A stretch of DNA of 63,505 nt, from the NCBI GenBank assembly GCA_021804085.1, contig JAJZKM010000003.1, forward strand, positions 1 through 63,505, read 5' to 3'. Positions within the stretch are counted from its first letter, which is position 1. Every line of letters begins with the position of its first letter. Shown here piece by piece: positions 56,845-63,505 of this stretch. The translations under genes were made by a program, and so were the position numbers. A model generated the notes under the pieces. That model did not search any database. It saw only the letters and a list, made by a program, of their open reading frames with translations, and had not been told where the DNA came from. The stretch comes from a bacterium (GTDB lineage Bacteria > Patescibacteriota > Saccharimonadia > Saccharimonadales > UBA4665).

Positions 56845-58077
56845 ATGGTTTCACCAATTTTTACTCCTGATTTTTTTTCTAGCAATAGAGCTAAACTTAA
56901 GGCAATGATAACCCCAAACACGCCAGTTATTATTACCGCAAATGGTTTACTTCAGCGTGGCGCAGATAGCAGTTATCCGTTTTCTCAGGACTCAAATTTT
57001 TGGTATCTGAGTGGCATATCAGATCCAGATATAGTAATGGTAATTGATGCCGAAGGGAAAGAATTTCTGATTGTTCCCATAAGGGAAGGTTCTAGGGTGG
57101 TTTTTGATGGGCAGATTGATGTAGGGTCGCTCAGCGAAGTTTCAGGGATTACGGAGATCGTGAACGAGACTAGTGGCTGGAAACGATTGGACGCTATCCT
57201 CGAAAAAAACAAGAAACTGGCGACTCTAGCTGCGGCACCTCCGTTTATTGAGCAATTTGGCATATATTCCAACCCCTCTCGGGCACATTTACTAGATCGG
57301 CTCCGTCGTCACGTCAAGGATTTAGAAATTGAGGATATTCGGCCTCAGTTAGTTGATTTAAGAATGATCAAACAAAGTGTGGAGCTTGAGGCAATTAAAA
57401 CTGCTATTGATATTACTGTAGAAACACTTAAGGATGTTTTAAGCACTCCTTATGGAACTTATAATAATGAATATGAAATCGAAGCAGATATTACGCATGG
57501 TTTTCGACATCGGGGAGCGGATGGTCATGCTTTTGAACCGATAGTAGCTGGAGGAGTTAGAGCCTGTACGATGCATAATATTAATAATAATTTTAATCTT
57601 ACACGTGGTGAATTAGTTATTCTGGATGTTGGTTCTGCAGTTTCTGGTTATGCGAGTGATATTACTCGTGTGTACTCAACCGATAAGCCGACTACCCGCC
57701 AGAAAGAAGTGTTTAGGGCGGTTAAAGATACGCAGGAATACGCAATTAGTCTTCTTAAGCCCAGGGTGTCTTTACGTACATATGAACATCAAGTGACTAA
57801 ATTTATCGGCCGTAAGCTTAAAGAGTTAAAAATAATAGATAAAATAAACGAAAACAATATTCGTCGATATTTTCCTCATGCTACTTCACATTTTTTGGGA
57901 CTTAACGTACATGATGTCGGTAATTACATGAAACCGTTAAGAGAAGGTATGGTTATTACTGTTGAGCCCGGAATTTATATTCCTGAAGAAGGTATAGGCA
58001 TCAGGATTGAGGATGACATATTAATAACAAATGATGGAGCAAAAGTACTAAGTGCGAGCTTGCCGACTAAGCTTTAA
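56845..58077 (+). CDS. pepP: Xaa-Pro aminopeptidase (M24 family)
   Basis: 410 aa. N-terminal aminopeptidase P domain (NTPVIITANGLLQRGADSSYPFSQDSNFWYLSGI) and M24 pita-bread domain with all five metal ligands: Asp in VILDVGSAVSGYASDITRVY (two), His in SHFLGLNVHDVG, Glu in TVEPGIYIPEEG and IRIEDDIL. It removes the first residue of peptides with Pro in second place, suiting an organism that uses imported peptides. It follows uvrC by 6 bp. Confidence 0.94.
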   Translation: MVSPIFTPDFFSSNRAKLKAMITPNTPVIITANGLLQRGADSSYPFSQDSNFWYLSGISDPDIVMVIDAEGKEFLIVPIREGSRVVFDGQIDVGSLSEVSGITEIVNETSGWKRLDAILEKNKKLATLAAAPPFIEQFGIYSNPSRAHLLDRLRRHVKDLEIEDIRPQLVDLRMIKQSVELEAIKTAIDITVETLKDVLSTPYGTYNNEYEIEADITHGFRHRGADGHAFEPIVAGGVRACTMHNINNNFNLTRGELVILDVGSAVSGYASDITRVYSTDKPTTRQKEVFRAVKDTQEYAISLLKPRVSLRTYEHQVTKFIGRKLKELKIIDKINENNIRRYFPHATSHFLGLNVHDVGNYMKPLREGMVITVEPGIYIPEEGIGIRIEDDILITNDGAKVLSASLPTKL

Positions 58078-58094
58078 CTAAATACTGTAATACT

Positions 58095-58454
58095 ATGCGA
58101 AATCCTTTTGCCCGATTATGTATTCGTTGGTTTGTTTGTGTTCTTGGACTGTGGATTGCATCACGGGTGATCTCGACCGACATTCATTACGCAAGTCTCT
58201 ATGTAATCGTTGTAGCAGGGCTTATTCTGGCACTATTAAATGCAATAATTAAGCCATTTTTAGTTATTATATCTTTGCCGGCAATTCTGTTCAGTCTTGG
58301 TATTTTCATGATAATCATTAATGGTTTTATGGTTTTTATTGCTAGTTGGTTATATCATCCATTACATATAACAAATTTTTGGTCTGCTATATTTGCCGGT
58401 ATGGTGATTGGACTGGTAAACTATTTAGTAAGCAAAGTAATTGAGAAAGACTAA
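58095..58454 (+). CDS. Phage-holin-4-type membrane protein
   Basis: 119 aa with four transmembrane helices. The pattern NAIIKPFLVIISLPAILFSLGIFMIIINGFMVFIASWL is typical of the Phage_holin_4_2 (DUF360) family, common in bacteria outside phages and of unknown role. There is no phage gene nearby. It overlaps the track start of secG, but the likely secG start lies 7 bp downstream of its stop. Confidence 0.85.
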   Translation: MRNPFARLCIRWFVCVLGLWIASRVISTDIHYASLYVIVVAGLILALLNAIIKPFLVIISLPAILFSLGIFMIIINGFMVFIASWLYHPLHITNFWSAIFAGMVIGLVNYLVSKVIEKD

Positions 58455-58461
58455 GAGAATA

Positions 58462-58674
58462 ATGAGTATATATAATTACATAGCTTTCGGCGCAATGGTA
58501 TTAATGGTGATCTTGATTCTTGTGCAAACTAGAGGCGCTTCACTTGGGGCGGGTCTTGGTGGTGCGGGAGAGGTCAATACCACACGTCGAGGCACCGAAA
58601 AAACAATATTCCAATTGACCATAGTGTGTGCCTTAATTTTTTCCTTGGCCTTGTTGCTTAGCGCTATAGGCTAA
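58462..58674 (+). CDS. secG: Preprotein translocase subunit SecG
   Basis: 70 aa from ATG 58462 (the TTG at 58441 in the track would put basic residues in front). Two transmembrane helices flank the characteristic loop TRGASLGAGLGGAGE, with RGTEKTIFQLT before the second helix. It is an accessory part of the SecYEG channel. AAGAG lies upstream of the start. Confidence 0.92.
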   Translation: MSIYNYIAFGAMVLMVILILVQTRGASLGAGLGGAGEVNTTRRGTEKTIFQLTIVCALIFSLALLLSAIG

Positions 58675-58689
58675 ACTGAGGAAATCTGC

Positions 58690-60468
58690 ATGCAGCGGAG
58701 GAAACGATTCAAGCGCGTCATCTCGGGTAAAACAGCACAAGCTAGCCAATTGTATGAACAAATTGGCTTGAGTATAGAAGAGAATATATTTGGGCGTTTC
58801 CAACAAATAAAGGTTGTTAAACGTTTTGTTGGTGGTTGGGTATTATTTTGGTTTTTCCTTGCAGCCGTTACGGGTTTGCAACTTAGTAATTTATCGGCAT
58901 ATTTTCAAACTATCAAACCTATCCCCGGAGGTATATATAACGAAGGAATCCTAGGAACATTAACAAACGTTAATCCAATTTATGCTACTAGTGAAGTAGA
59001 TACCAGTCTTTCTAAACTTATTTTTGCGGGGCTTTTTTCCTATAATGATCAAAATAAATTAATTGATGACCTGGCTAGCGGATATACTATTTCGCCAAGC
59101 GGTAAGGTCTACACCATAAATTTACGCCCTGGGCTTCGGTGGCAGGATGGGCGTCCTTTAACTGCTGCTGATGTTGTGTATACGATTCAGACTATTCAGA
59201 ACCCCAATGCGCAGTCGCCACTGTATTCTAGTTGGTCGGGTGTTAATGTGAGTGAAATAAATCCAACTACGGTACGTTTTGTGCTTCCAAATCCATTGGC
59301 ATCTTTTATCTACAATTTAACCATTGGAATTATTCCAGAACATATTCTTTCCAAAATTGCTCCGTCTGATCTACGTGCCGCATTATTCAACACTGATCAT
59401 CCAGTAGGAGCTGGACCATTTTCATGGCATGCCATTGATGTTAGTGGTAATGCTCCCGAAAATGCTGAAGAACAAATAGCCTTAAAACCCTTTTCTGACT
59501 ATGCGTTAGGTAAACCAAAGCTTGGAGAATTTATTGTAGATGCATATGCAAACTCTACACAGTTGATTAATTCTTTTATTTCAGGTCAATTAAATGCTAT
59601 TGCTGGGCTGGATCAGGTACCCGCTGCAGTTAGACGCATGCCAGGAGTTCAAGTACATAGCTTTATTCTTACCGCGGGTGATTATGTTTTCTTTAAAACC
59701 CAAGGTGATATTTTAAGTGATTCAAGTATTCGTCAAGCATTAGTTTTGGGTTCTAACCCTTCTGCTATAATTTCGCAACTAGGATATTCAACAATTCCGG
59801 TCACTGAACCTATTCTTCTTGGTCAGTTGGCTTTTAACGCTAAATATAAACAAGTCACCAACCAACCAATCAAGGCGGATACCATACTGACAAATGATGG
59901 ATGGAATCTTGGGGTGGGCGGTTATCGTTATAAAAATTCTCAGCAACTTAGCTTTAATATGGTGATAACCGATACGCCGGAAAACCAACTAGTAGCCTCA
60001 TTACTTAAAAAACAATGGAAAAAAATAGGAGTTAATCTAGTCATAATTAGTGAGTCGGCTGCTACTTATACTACGACTATCCAGGACCATAACTATGATT
60101 CAACACTGGATGGGATATCTATAGGCATAGATCCAGATGTTTTTGTTTACTGGGATAGCTCTCAATACGATCCACGTTCGGGCGGACTCAATTTATCAGA
60201 GTTTGATGTTCAGTCTGCGGATCAGGCCCTAGAAGCCGGAAGAACACGTCTTACTCCTGCATTAAGAGTTTTAAAGTATCAACCATTTTTGAGTGACTGG
60301 CAAAAGGATGCTCCCGCTCTTGGGCTTTATCAGCCTAGGTCTATATATATTACTAAGGGTGCAGTTTATAACCTAAATAATCAACAAATTAATTCTCCTC
60401 AGGACCGGTATGATAATGTACAAAACTGGGAGATTGTGCGAGCAGGCGTAACAGATTCTAGGCCTTGA
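58690..60468 (+). CDS. Peptide ABC transporter substrate-binding protein (SBP family 5)
   Basis: 592 aa. A cytoplasmic N terminus of about 45 residues and a transmembrane anchor (VLFWFFLAAVTGLQLSNLSA) precede an SBP_bac_5 domain: EGILGTLTNVNPIYATSEVD, LIFAGLFSYND, YTINLRPGLRWQDGRPLTAADVVYTI, and AGPFSWHAIDV. These bind oligopeptides or similar ligands outside the cell. It is an unusual form, anchored by an internal helix rather than as a lipoprotein. Permease and ATPase genes are not in the window. GAGGAAA lies before the ATG. Confidence 0.92.
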   Translation: MQRRKRFKRVISGKTAQASQLYEQIGLSIEENIFGRFQQIKVVKRFVGGWVLFWFFLAAVTGLQLSNLSAYFQTIKPIPGGIYNEGILGTLTNVNPIYATSEVDTSLSKLIFAGLFSYNDQNKLIDDLASGYTISPSGKVYTINLRPGLRWQDGRPLTAADVVYTIQTIQNPNAQSPLYSSWSGVNVSEINPTTVRFVLPNPLASFIYNLTIGIIPEHILSKIAPSDLRAALFNTDHPVGAGPFSWHAIDVSGNAPENAEEQIALKPFSDYALGKPKLGEFIVDAYANSTQLINSFISGQLNAIAGLDQVPAAVRRMPGVQVHSFILTAGDYVFFKTQGDILSDSSIRQALVLGSNPSAIISQLGYSTIPVTEPILLGQLAFNAKYKQVTNQPIKADTILTNDGWNLGVGGYRYKNSQQLSFNMVITDTPENQLVASLLKKQWKKIGVNLVIISESAATYTTTIQDHNYDSTLDGISIGIDPDVFVYWDSSQYDPRSGGLNLSEFDVQSADQALEAGRTRLTPALRVLKYQPFLSDWQKDAPALGLYQPRSIYITKGAVYNLNNQQINSPQDRYDNVQNWEIVRAGVTDSRP

Positions 60469-60503
60469 GCTGATTAGTGAGTTTGCGCTACTATATTTAG
60501 TAA

Positions 60504-60590
60504 GCGGATATGGCGGAATGGTAGACGTGCTAGCTTCAGGAGCTAGTGGGCTTTATGCCCGTGGAGGTTCAAGTCCTCTTATCCGCACCA
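60504..60590 (+). tRNA. tRNA-Leu (CAG)
   Basis: 87 nt with the long variable arm of Leu tRNAs (GGGCTTTATGCCC). Acceptor GCGGATA/TATCCGC, anticodon stem CTAGC/GCTAG with loop TTCAGGA, T arm GGAGG-TTCAAGT-CCTCT, encoded CCA. Confidence 0.95.
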
Positions 60591-60869
60591 AGTTTATCTT
60601 TCCGTCCACGAATAGAAGCCAGCAGTGAGTTACCGGGGAATTTCTTAAAGGCATCTATATCTATTTACCAAGGATATCGGCTTTATACTGCAAACGAATT
60701 GTTCTAAATAATTCCAACAATTTTGCATAAAGAGTTATTGCAGAAGATTAATGAATATAAGAGTACTCTACATTAACTTTTGTTTTATAAGACTAAGGCG
60801 TTTTAGGTCTTATTGTGCTATTATCTATTCCTAGGATGGGTGTGAAAGTAAAAGTGGATCGAAACAGTC
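60591..60869. other. Spacer between tRNA-Leu and the dehydrogenase gene
   Basis: 279 bp, AT-rich, no credible ORF. TATTAT near 60822 and TAGGAT near 60832 are possible -10 boxes for the next gene. Confidence 0.35.
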
Positions 60870-62507
60870 ATGAATAAAGTTGCGCATTACCTTCAAGAGC
60901 ATATATCTGGTGAAGTAATGACCGGTAATGACGCCAGAAAATATTTTTCTACAGATAGTAGCATTTTCACCATAACTCCTAGTGTTATAGTTTATCCGAA
61001 AAATGAAAATGATGTCAGGAAGATTGCTCGTTTTACTTGGCAGCTAGCGGAGCGAGGTAGAACCATTCCCTTGACAGCAAGGGGGAGCGGAACTGACTTA
61101 ACTGGTGCGGCGATAGGTAGTGGGGTTCTTATAGTTTTCCCTTCACACTTAAACCAAGTTAAATATTATGATGCTAAAACAGAGCAAATAATTGCTGAAG
61201 TAGGAATTAATTTTGGTAAGCTTCAGCAGCTTCTTTTGTCATATGACCGTTTTATTCCTGCAGCTCCCGCTAGTATGGAATATTCAACTCTTGGTGGTGC
61301 GGTTGCAAACAATGCATCCAGTAAGTATTCATTGAAATACGGGGATATGAGGAAGTCTGTGCAAGGGCTTCGGGTGGTACTTTCGAATGGTGAAATTATT
61401 GAAACTAGGAAACTCAGTAAGAAAGAGTTGAATCGCAAACTCGGACTTTCAACTTTCGAAGGTGAAATTTATCGATCAATCGATACTCTATTAGAAGAAA
61501 AAAAGGATATAGTATCTAAATCTATTTTGAATGTTAGTAGAAATTCGTTTGGTTATAATTTATCAGACGTCAAAAACGATGATTCATCTTTCGATCTGAC
61601 ACCACTTTTGGTTGGCAGCCAAGGCAGCTTAGGCTTAATAACTGAAGTTACTATGGGAACTAGTCGATCTAGACCGATGACTACACTTTTGTCAGCATAT
61701 TTAAATAGTGCCGATGATCTACAGGCAACAGTGATTCAATTGCGTTCTCTTGATGAGATGCCTAGCGCAATAGAGGTAGTTGATGGATCGCTACTAGAAT
61801 CTGTTGCACAAGAAAATCCCAATTACTTGAAGGAAGTTATAGCATCACCTTTTCCTAAGTTTGTTTTGCTTGTGGAATTCGACACTGAAAACGAACATAA
61901 ACGACACAAACTAGTTAAGAAAGCTTCAAAAATTCTTAGCCAATACAGCAGTGATGTGGTCGTCGAAGAAGATAAAGAGCGTCAAAAAATAATATGGAAG
62001 GTAAGGGAAGCATCAGCACTTTACAGTGGACATAACCAAGGACAATTAAATCCTCTTCCTTTGATTGATGACGGAATTGTGCCACTGGACAAATTATCAG
62101 CTTTTATAAACGCCATTTATGATCAGTTCAATCGTGAACATTTGCAAGTTGCAATTTGGGGTCACGCTGGAGATGCCAATTTGCATGCACAGCCGTATCT
62201 TAATTTGGGACAAGTTGGAGACAGGCAAAAAGCGTTTAGGATGCTTGAAGACTACTGCCGTACCATTAAAGACCTCGGGGGATCATTAAGTGCCCAGTAT
62301 AATGATGGCCGTTTACGAGGATCTTATTTGAGTAAAATCTATCCAGAAGATGTATATCAGTTATTTGTTCAAGTAAAGAAAGTATTTGATCCCTATAACA
62401 TCCTGAATCCCGGCGTCAAGATTGGTGTCAGCAACGATGAGATAAAACCACAGCTTAGAAACGAATATAGTCTACAGCATATTTATGATCATTTACCATT
62501 ATCTTGA
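60870..62507 (+). CDS. FAD-binding oxidoreductase, GlcD/D-lactate dehydrogenase type
   Basis: 545 aa. N-terminal PCMH FAD-binding domain: VIVYPKNENDVRKI, TARGSGTDLTGAAIG (pyrophosphate loop), FIPAAPASMEYSTLGGAVANNASS; then the FAD-oxidase C domain with WGHAGDANLHAQPYLNLG, where the His pair binds metal/substrate. Such enzymes oxidise D-lactate, glycolate or related 2-hydroxy acids and pass electrons to quinone or a partner protein. No partner Fe-S subunit or respiratory chain gene is near, so the electron acceptor is unclear. Confidence 0.92.
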   Translation: MNKVAHYLQEHISGEVMTGNDARKYFSTDSSIFTITPSVIVYPKNENDVRKIARFTWQLAERGRTIPLTARGSGTDLTGAAIGSGVLIVFPSHLNQVKYYDAKTEQIIAEVGINFGKLQQLLLSYDRFIPAAPASMEYSTLGGAVANNASSKYSLKYGDMRKSVQGLRVVLSNGEIIETRKLSKKELNRKLGLSTFEGEIYRSIDTLLEEKKDIVSKSILNVSRNSFGYNLSDVKNDDSSFDLTPLLVGSQGSLGLITEVTMGTSRSRPMTTLLSAYLNSADDLQATVIQLRSLDEMPSAIEVVDGSLLESVAQENPNYLKEVIASPFPKFVLLVEFDTENEHKRHKLVKKASKILSQYSSDVVVEEDKERQKIIWKVREASALYSGHNQGQLNPLPLIDDGIVPLDKLSAFINAIYDQFNREHLQVAIWGHAGDANLHAQPYLNLGQVGDRQKAFRMLEDYCRTIKDLGGSLSAQYNDGRLRGSYLSKIYPEDVYQLFVQVKKVFDPYNILNPGVKIGVSNDEIKPQLRNEYSLQHIYDHLPLS

Positions 62508-62563
62508 AAGATTAGTCTAGGTACTATATCCTATAAAGGCTAATATAATTTTAGATCCTTTTA

Positions 62564-62649
62564 GCGCGAGTGCTGGAATGGTAGACAGGCCAGCTTGAGG
62601 TGCTGGTGTCCATTAGGACGTGGAGGTTCAAGTCCTCTCTCGCGCACCA
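62564..62649 (+). tRNA. tRNA-Leu (GAG)
   Basis: 86 nt. Acceptor GCGCGAG/CTCGCGC, anticodon stem CCAGC/GCTGG with loop TTGAGGT, long variable arm TGTCCATTAGGACG, T loop TTCAAGT, encoded CCA. One base separates it from the next tRNA. Confidence 0.95.
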
Positions 62650-62650
62650 A

Positions 62651-62727
62651 GGGCGCTTAGCTCAGCTGGCTAGAGCACCTCGTTTACACCGAGGGGGTCG
62701 GGGGTTCGAATCCCTCAGCGCCCACCA
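62651..62727 (+). tRNA. tRNA-Val (TAC)
   Basis: 77 nt. Acceptor GGGCGCT/AGCGCCC, D arm GCTC/GAGC, anticodon stem CCTCG/CGAGG with loop TTTACAC (anticodon TAC), T arm GGGGG-TTCGAAT-CCCTC, encoded CCA. Together with tRNA-Val(CAC) at 26636, valine is read by two isoacceptors here. Confidence 0.95.
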
Positions 62728-62769
62728 AAGTATCCGTATGAGAACCCTGCACCTTATTGGTGTCGTTCA

Positions 62770-62805
62770 ATTCGCCCATCGGGATGTCCCTGAGGGCGGA
62801 TTTTT
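62770..62805 (+). terminator. Intrinsic terminator of the tRNA-Leu/tRNA-Val pair
   Basis: ATTCGCCC (62770-62777) pairs with GGGCGGAT (62794-62801), with an inner GGG/CCC stem, directly followed by five T's. The best-formed terminator in the window. Confidence 0.85.
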
Positions 62806-63088
62806 CTATGCAAAGAGAGTGGTGAATTTTTGCTGGAATGAGACGTGAAAGAAAGCCGTCAAAGGGCTCGTTATAGTCAACTCAGACAGTTCGCTCTCAT
62901 GTCTCGGCCAATACTGATTGGCCTGCAAATATCACTTAATGTCAAGCTACCTTTTTGCCGAATAGCCTATCCATTCTAGACTTAGTTTTTTATAAGCTTA
63001 TGGCGTAAGCTCTATGTGACATTTTTAAGGCAGCATATGATTATTGTCGCAATTAGATAAATCGCTAGACAGTCAGTGCTAGCTAAAC
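62806..63088. other. Spacer with small hairpins
   Basis: No credible gene. It has two perfect short stems: GGCCAAT-ACTG-ATTGGCC (62906-62923) and AGCTTA-TGGCG-TAAGCT (62995-63011). Neither is followed by a T-run on the plus strand. The second may help end the minus-strand transcript from 63286, although the bases behind it in that direction are A-rich. Confidence 0.4.
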
Positions 63089-63286
63089 CTATTGTTTATT
63101 AGGGGGAAGTTTAGATCCAGCGACACCCAACAGTACCAATGCTGCGAGCAATAGTACCGCCATGGCCGCGAAACTCGCTGTCCTCCCCATTAGCGCCAAA
63201 GGAAGAGCCAATAGACTACAAGCCGCTCCGAGAAGCGCAAACATAACGGCAGGCTTGGAAGAAGATACTGATTGCTTTTTTGTCAT
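63089..63286 (-). CDS. Small two-helix membrane protein
   Basis: 65 aa. A short basic N terminus (MTKKQSVSSSK) is followed by two hydrophobic helices (PAVMFALLGAACSLLALPLAL and SFAAMAVLLLAALVLLGVAG) and a KLPPNKQ end. AAAGGATG lies 9-16 nt before the ATG, a good ribosome-binding site. Base use is richer in G+C than the neighbours. A large inverted repeat stands just upstream. No family recognised; a role in the membrane as a small regulatory or stress peptide is possible but unproven. Confidence 0.65.
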   Translation of the reverse strand: MTKKQSVSSSKPAVMFALLGAACSLLALPLALMGRTASFAAMAVLLLAALVLLGVAGSKLPPNKQ

Positions 63287-63308
63287 GATAGAACATCCTT
63301 TCTTGTAT

Positions 63309-63362
63309 TGTAAATGCTTATAGGGAGATAGAGTAATTTGTCTTCTTCCTATAAGATTTACA
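63309..63362. repeat. Inverted repeat with 15-bp arms upstream of the small membrane gene
   Basis: TGTAAAT-g-CTTATAGG (63309-63324) and CCTATAAG-ATTTACA (63348-63362) are complementary except for one bulged base, around a 23-nt loop. It lies 22 bp upstream of the start of the minus-strand gene at 63286, so it may act as a leader hairpin or a regulator site. Confidence 0.75.
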
Positions 63363-63505
63363 CTTTAATTTTATTAAAAGTTACATTTATCATACGATTC
63401 ACCCCTATGCATATATATTCAAAGTGTCGTACAAATAACTGACAGCTTGAGTATATATCATGTCGTGGTGAGTTTCATGATCTGTATTAGATTTAGAGTT
63501 TTTCG

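Noticed and set aside
58095-58454. Prophage remnant suggested by the holin-type gene
   Set aside because: The Phage_holin_4_2 family is common on bacterial chromosomes, and no other phage gene is near.
62600-62848. 82-aa plus-strand ORF across the tRNA pair
   Set aside because: The frame is a translation of tRNA-Leu and tRNA-Val plus the terminator; the RARL.. pattern is the typical product of reading tRNA genes.

Overview
The window looks like one chromosomal contig from a Patescibacteria/CPR bacterium, most likely a Candidatus Saccharibacteria (TM7) relative. This is inference: DNA is AT-rich, genes are tightly packed with ATGA/TAATG junctions, TGA is used as stop (so not a UGA-glycine lineage), several housekeeping proteins are short (AlaRS, UvrC, F1 subunits), there is no amino-acid or nucleotide synthesis, and there is a type IV secretion-like operon plus several wall-cutting enzymes, as expected for an epibiont. 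No rRNA or marker tree was available to fix the taxon.

Layout. 1-4 kb is an accessory edge: two transposase remnants, an ArsR-type metal sensor, a 58-aa cysteine-rich protein missed by the ORF track whose promoter carries an ArsR-type operator, a damaged second Cys-rich ORF, a membrane protein, a NUDIX enzyme and a metallo-beta-lactamase-fold hydrolase. 4-7.6 kb holds ackA and xfp (phosphoketolase shunt to acetate and ATP), visibly richer in G+C than the rest. 7.8-10 kb holds an EamA-type transporter and a YihY protein. 10.1-15.1 kb is a six-gene type IV secretion-like operon ending in a CHAP hydrolase. 15.1-19.3 kb is lower glycolysis (pyk, pgk, tpiA) plus an anchored acidic protein. 19.3-24.2 kb holds uvrD, an RpfB-like wall enzyme, rsmA and tmRNA (ssrA). 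24.4-31.8 kb holds a diguanylate cyclase, a trehalase, tRNA-Val, a frameshifted HIT gene, NUDIX, metG, tatD, two unknowns and a cysteine desulfurase. 31.9-36.8 kb is an F1Fo ATPase cluster (b, delta, alpha, gamma, beta, epsilon) without a and c subunit genes. 37-48.7 kb holds mnmA, alaS, ftsA, a large surface protein, ruvX, mltG, a LysM-CHAP hydrolase, obgE and sbcB. 49-63.5 kb holds uvrA, rplY, a repeat-bearing coiled-coil protein, trhO, uvrC, an M24 peptidase, a holin-like protein, secG, a peptide-binding protein, three tRNAs, a GlcD-like dehydrogenase and a small membrane protein.

How it fits together. Energy comes from sugar fermentation (phosphoketolase, acetate kinase, glycolysis, possibly trehalose and lactate oxidation), with an F-type ATPase whose membrane part must be encoded elsewhere. 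Envelope genes (T4SS-like, RpfB-like, MltG, two CHAP enzymes) could serve both self-remodelling and contact with a host cell. DNA repair (uvrA, uvrC, uvrD, sbcB, ruvX), tRNA modification (mnmA with a cysteine desulfurase, trhO) and ribosome rescue (ssrA) are present.

Most notable: the ArsR-controlled Cys-rich micro-protein; the T4SS operon with a second pilin-like domain fused to a TrbL/VirB6-like protein and a dyad inside its promoter; a tmRNA with an unusually long tag ending in ALV; a HIT gene with a U UUU UUA slip site that also lacks its nucleophilic His; and many genes whose -10 box sits so close to the start codon that leaderless mRNA is predicted.
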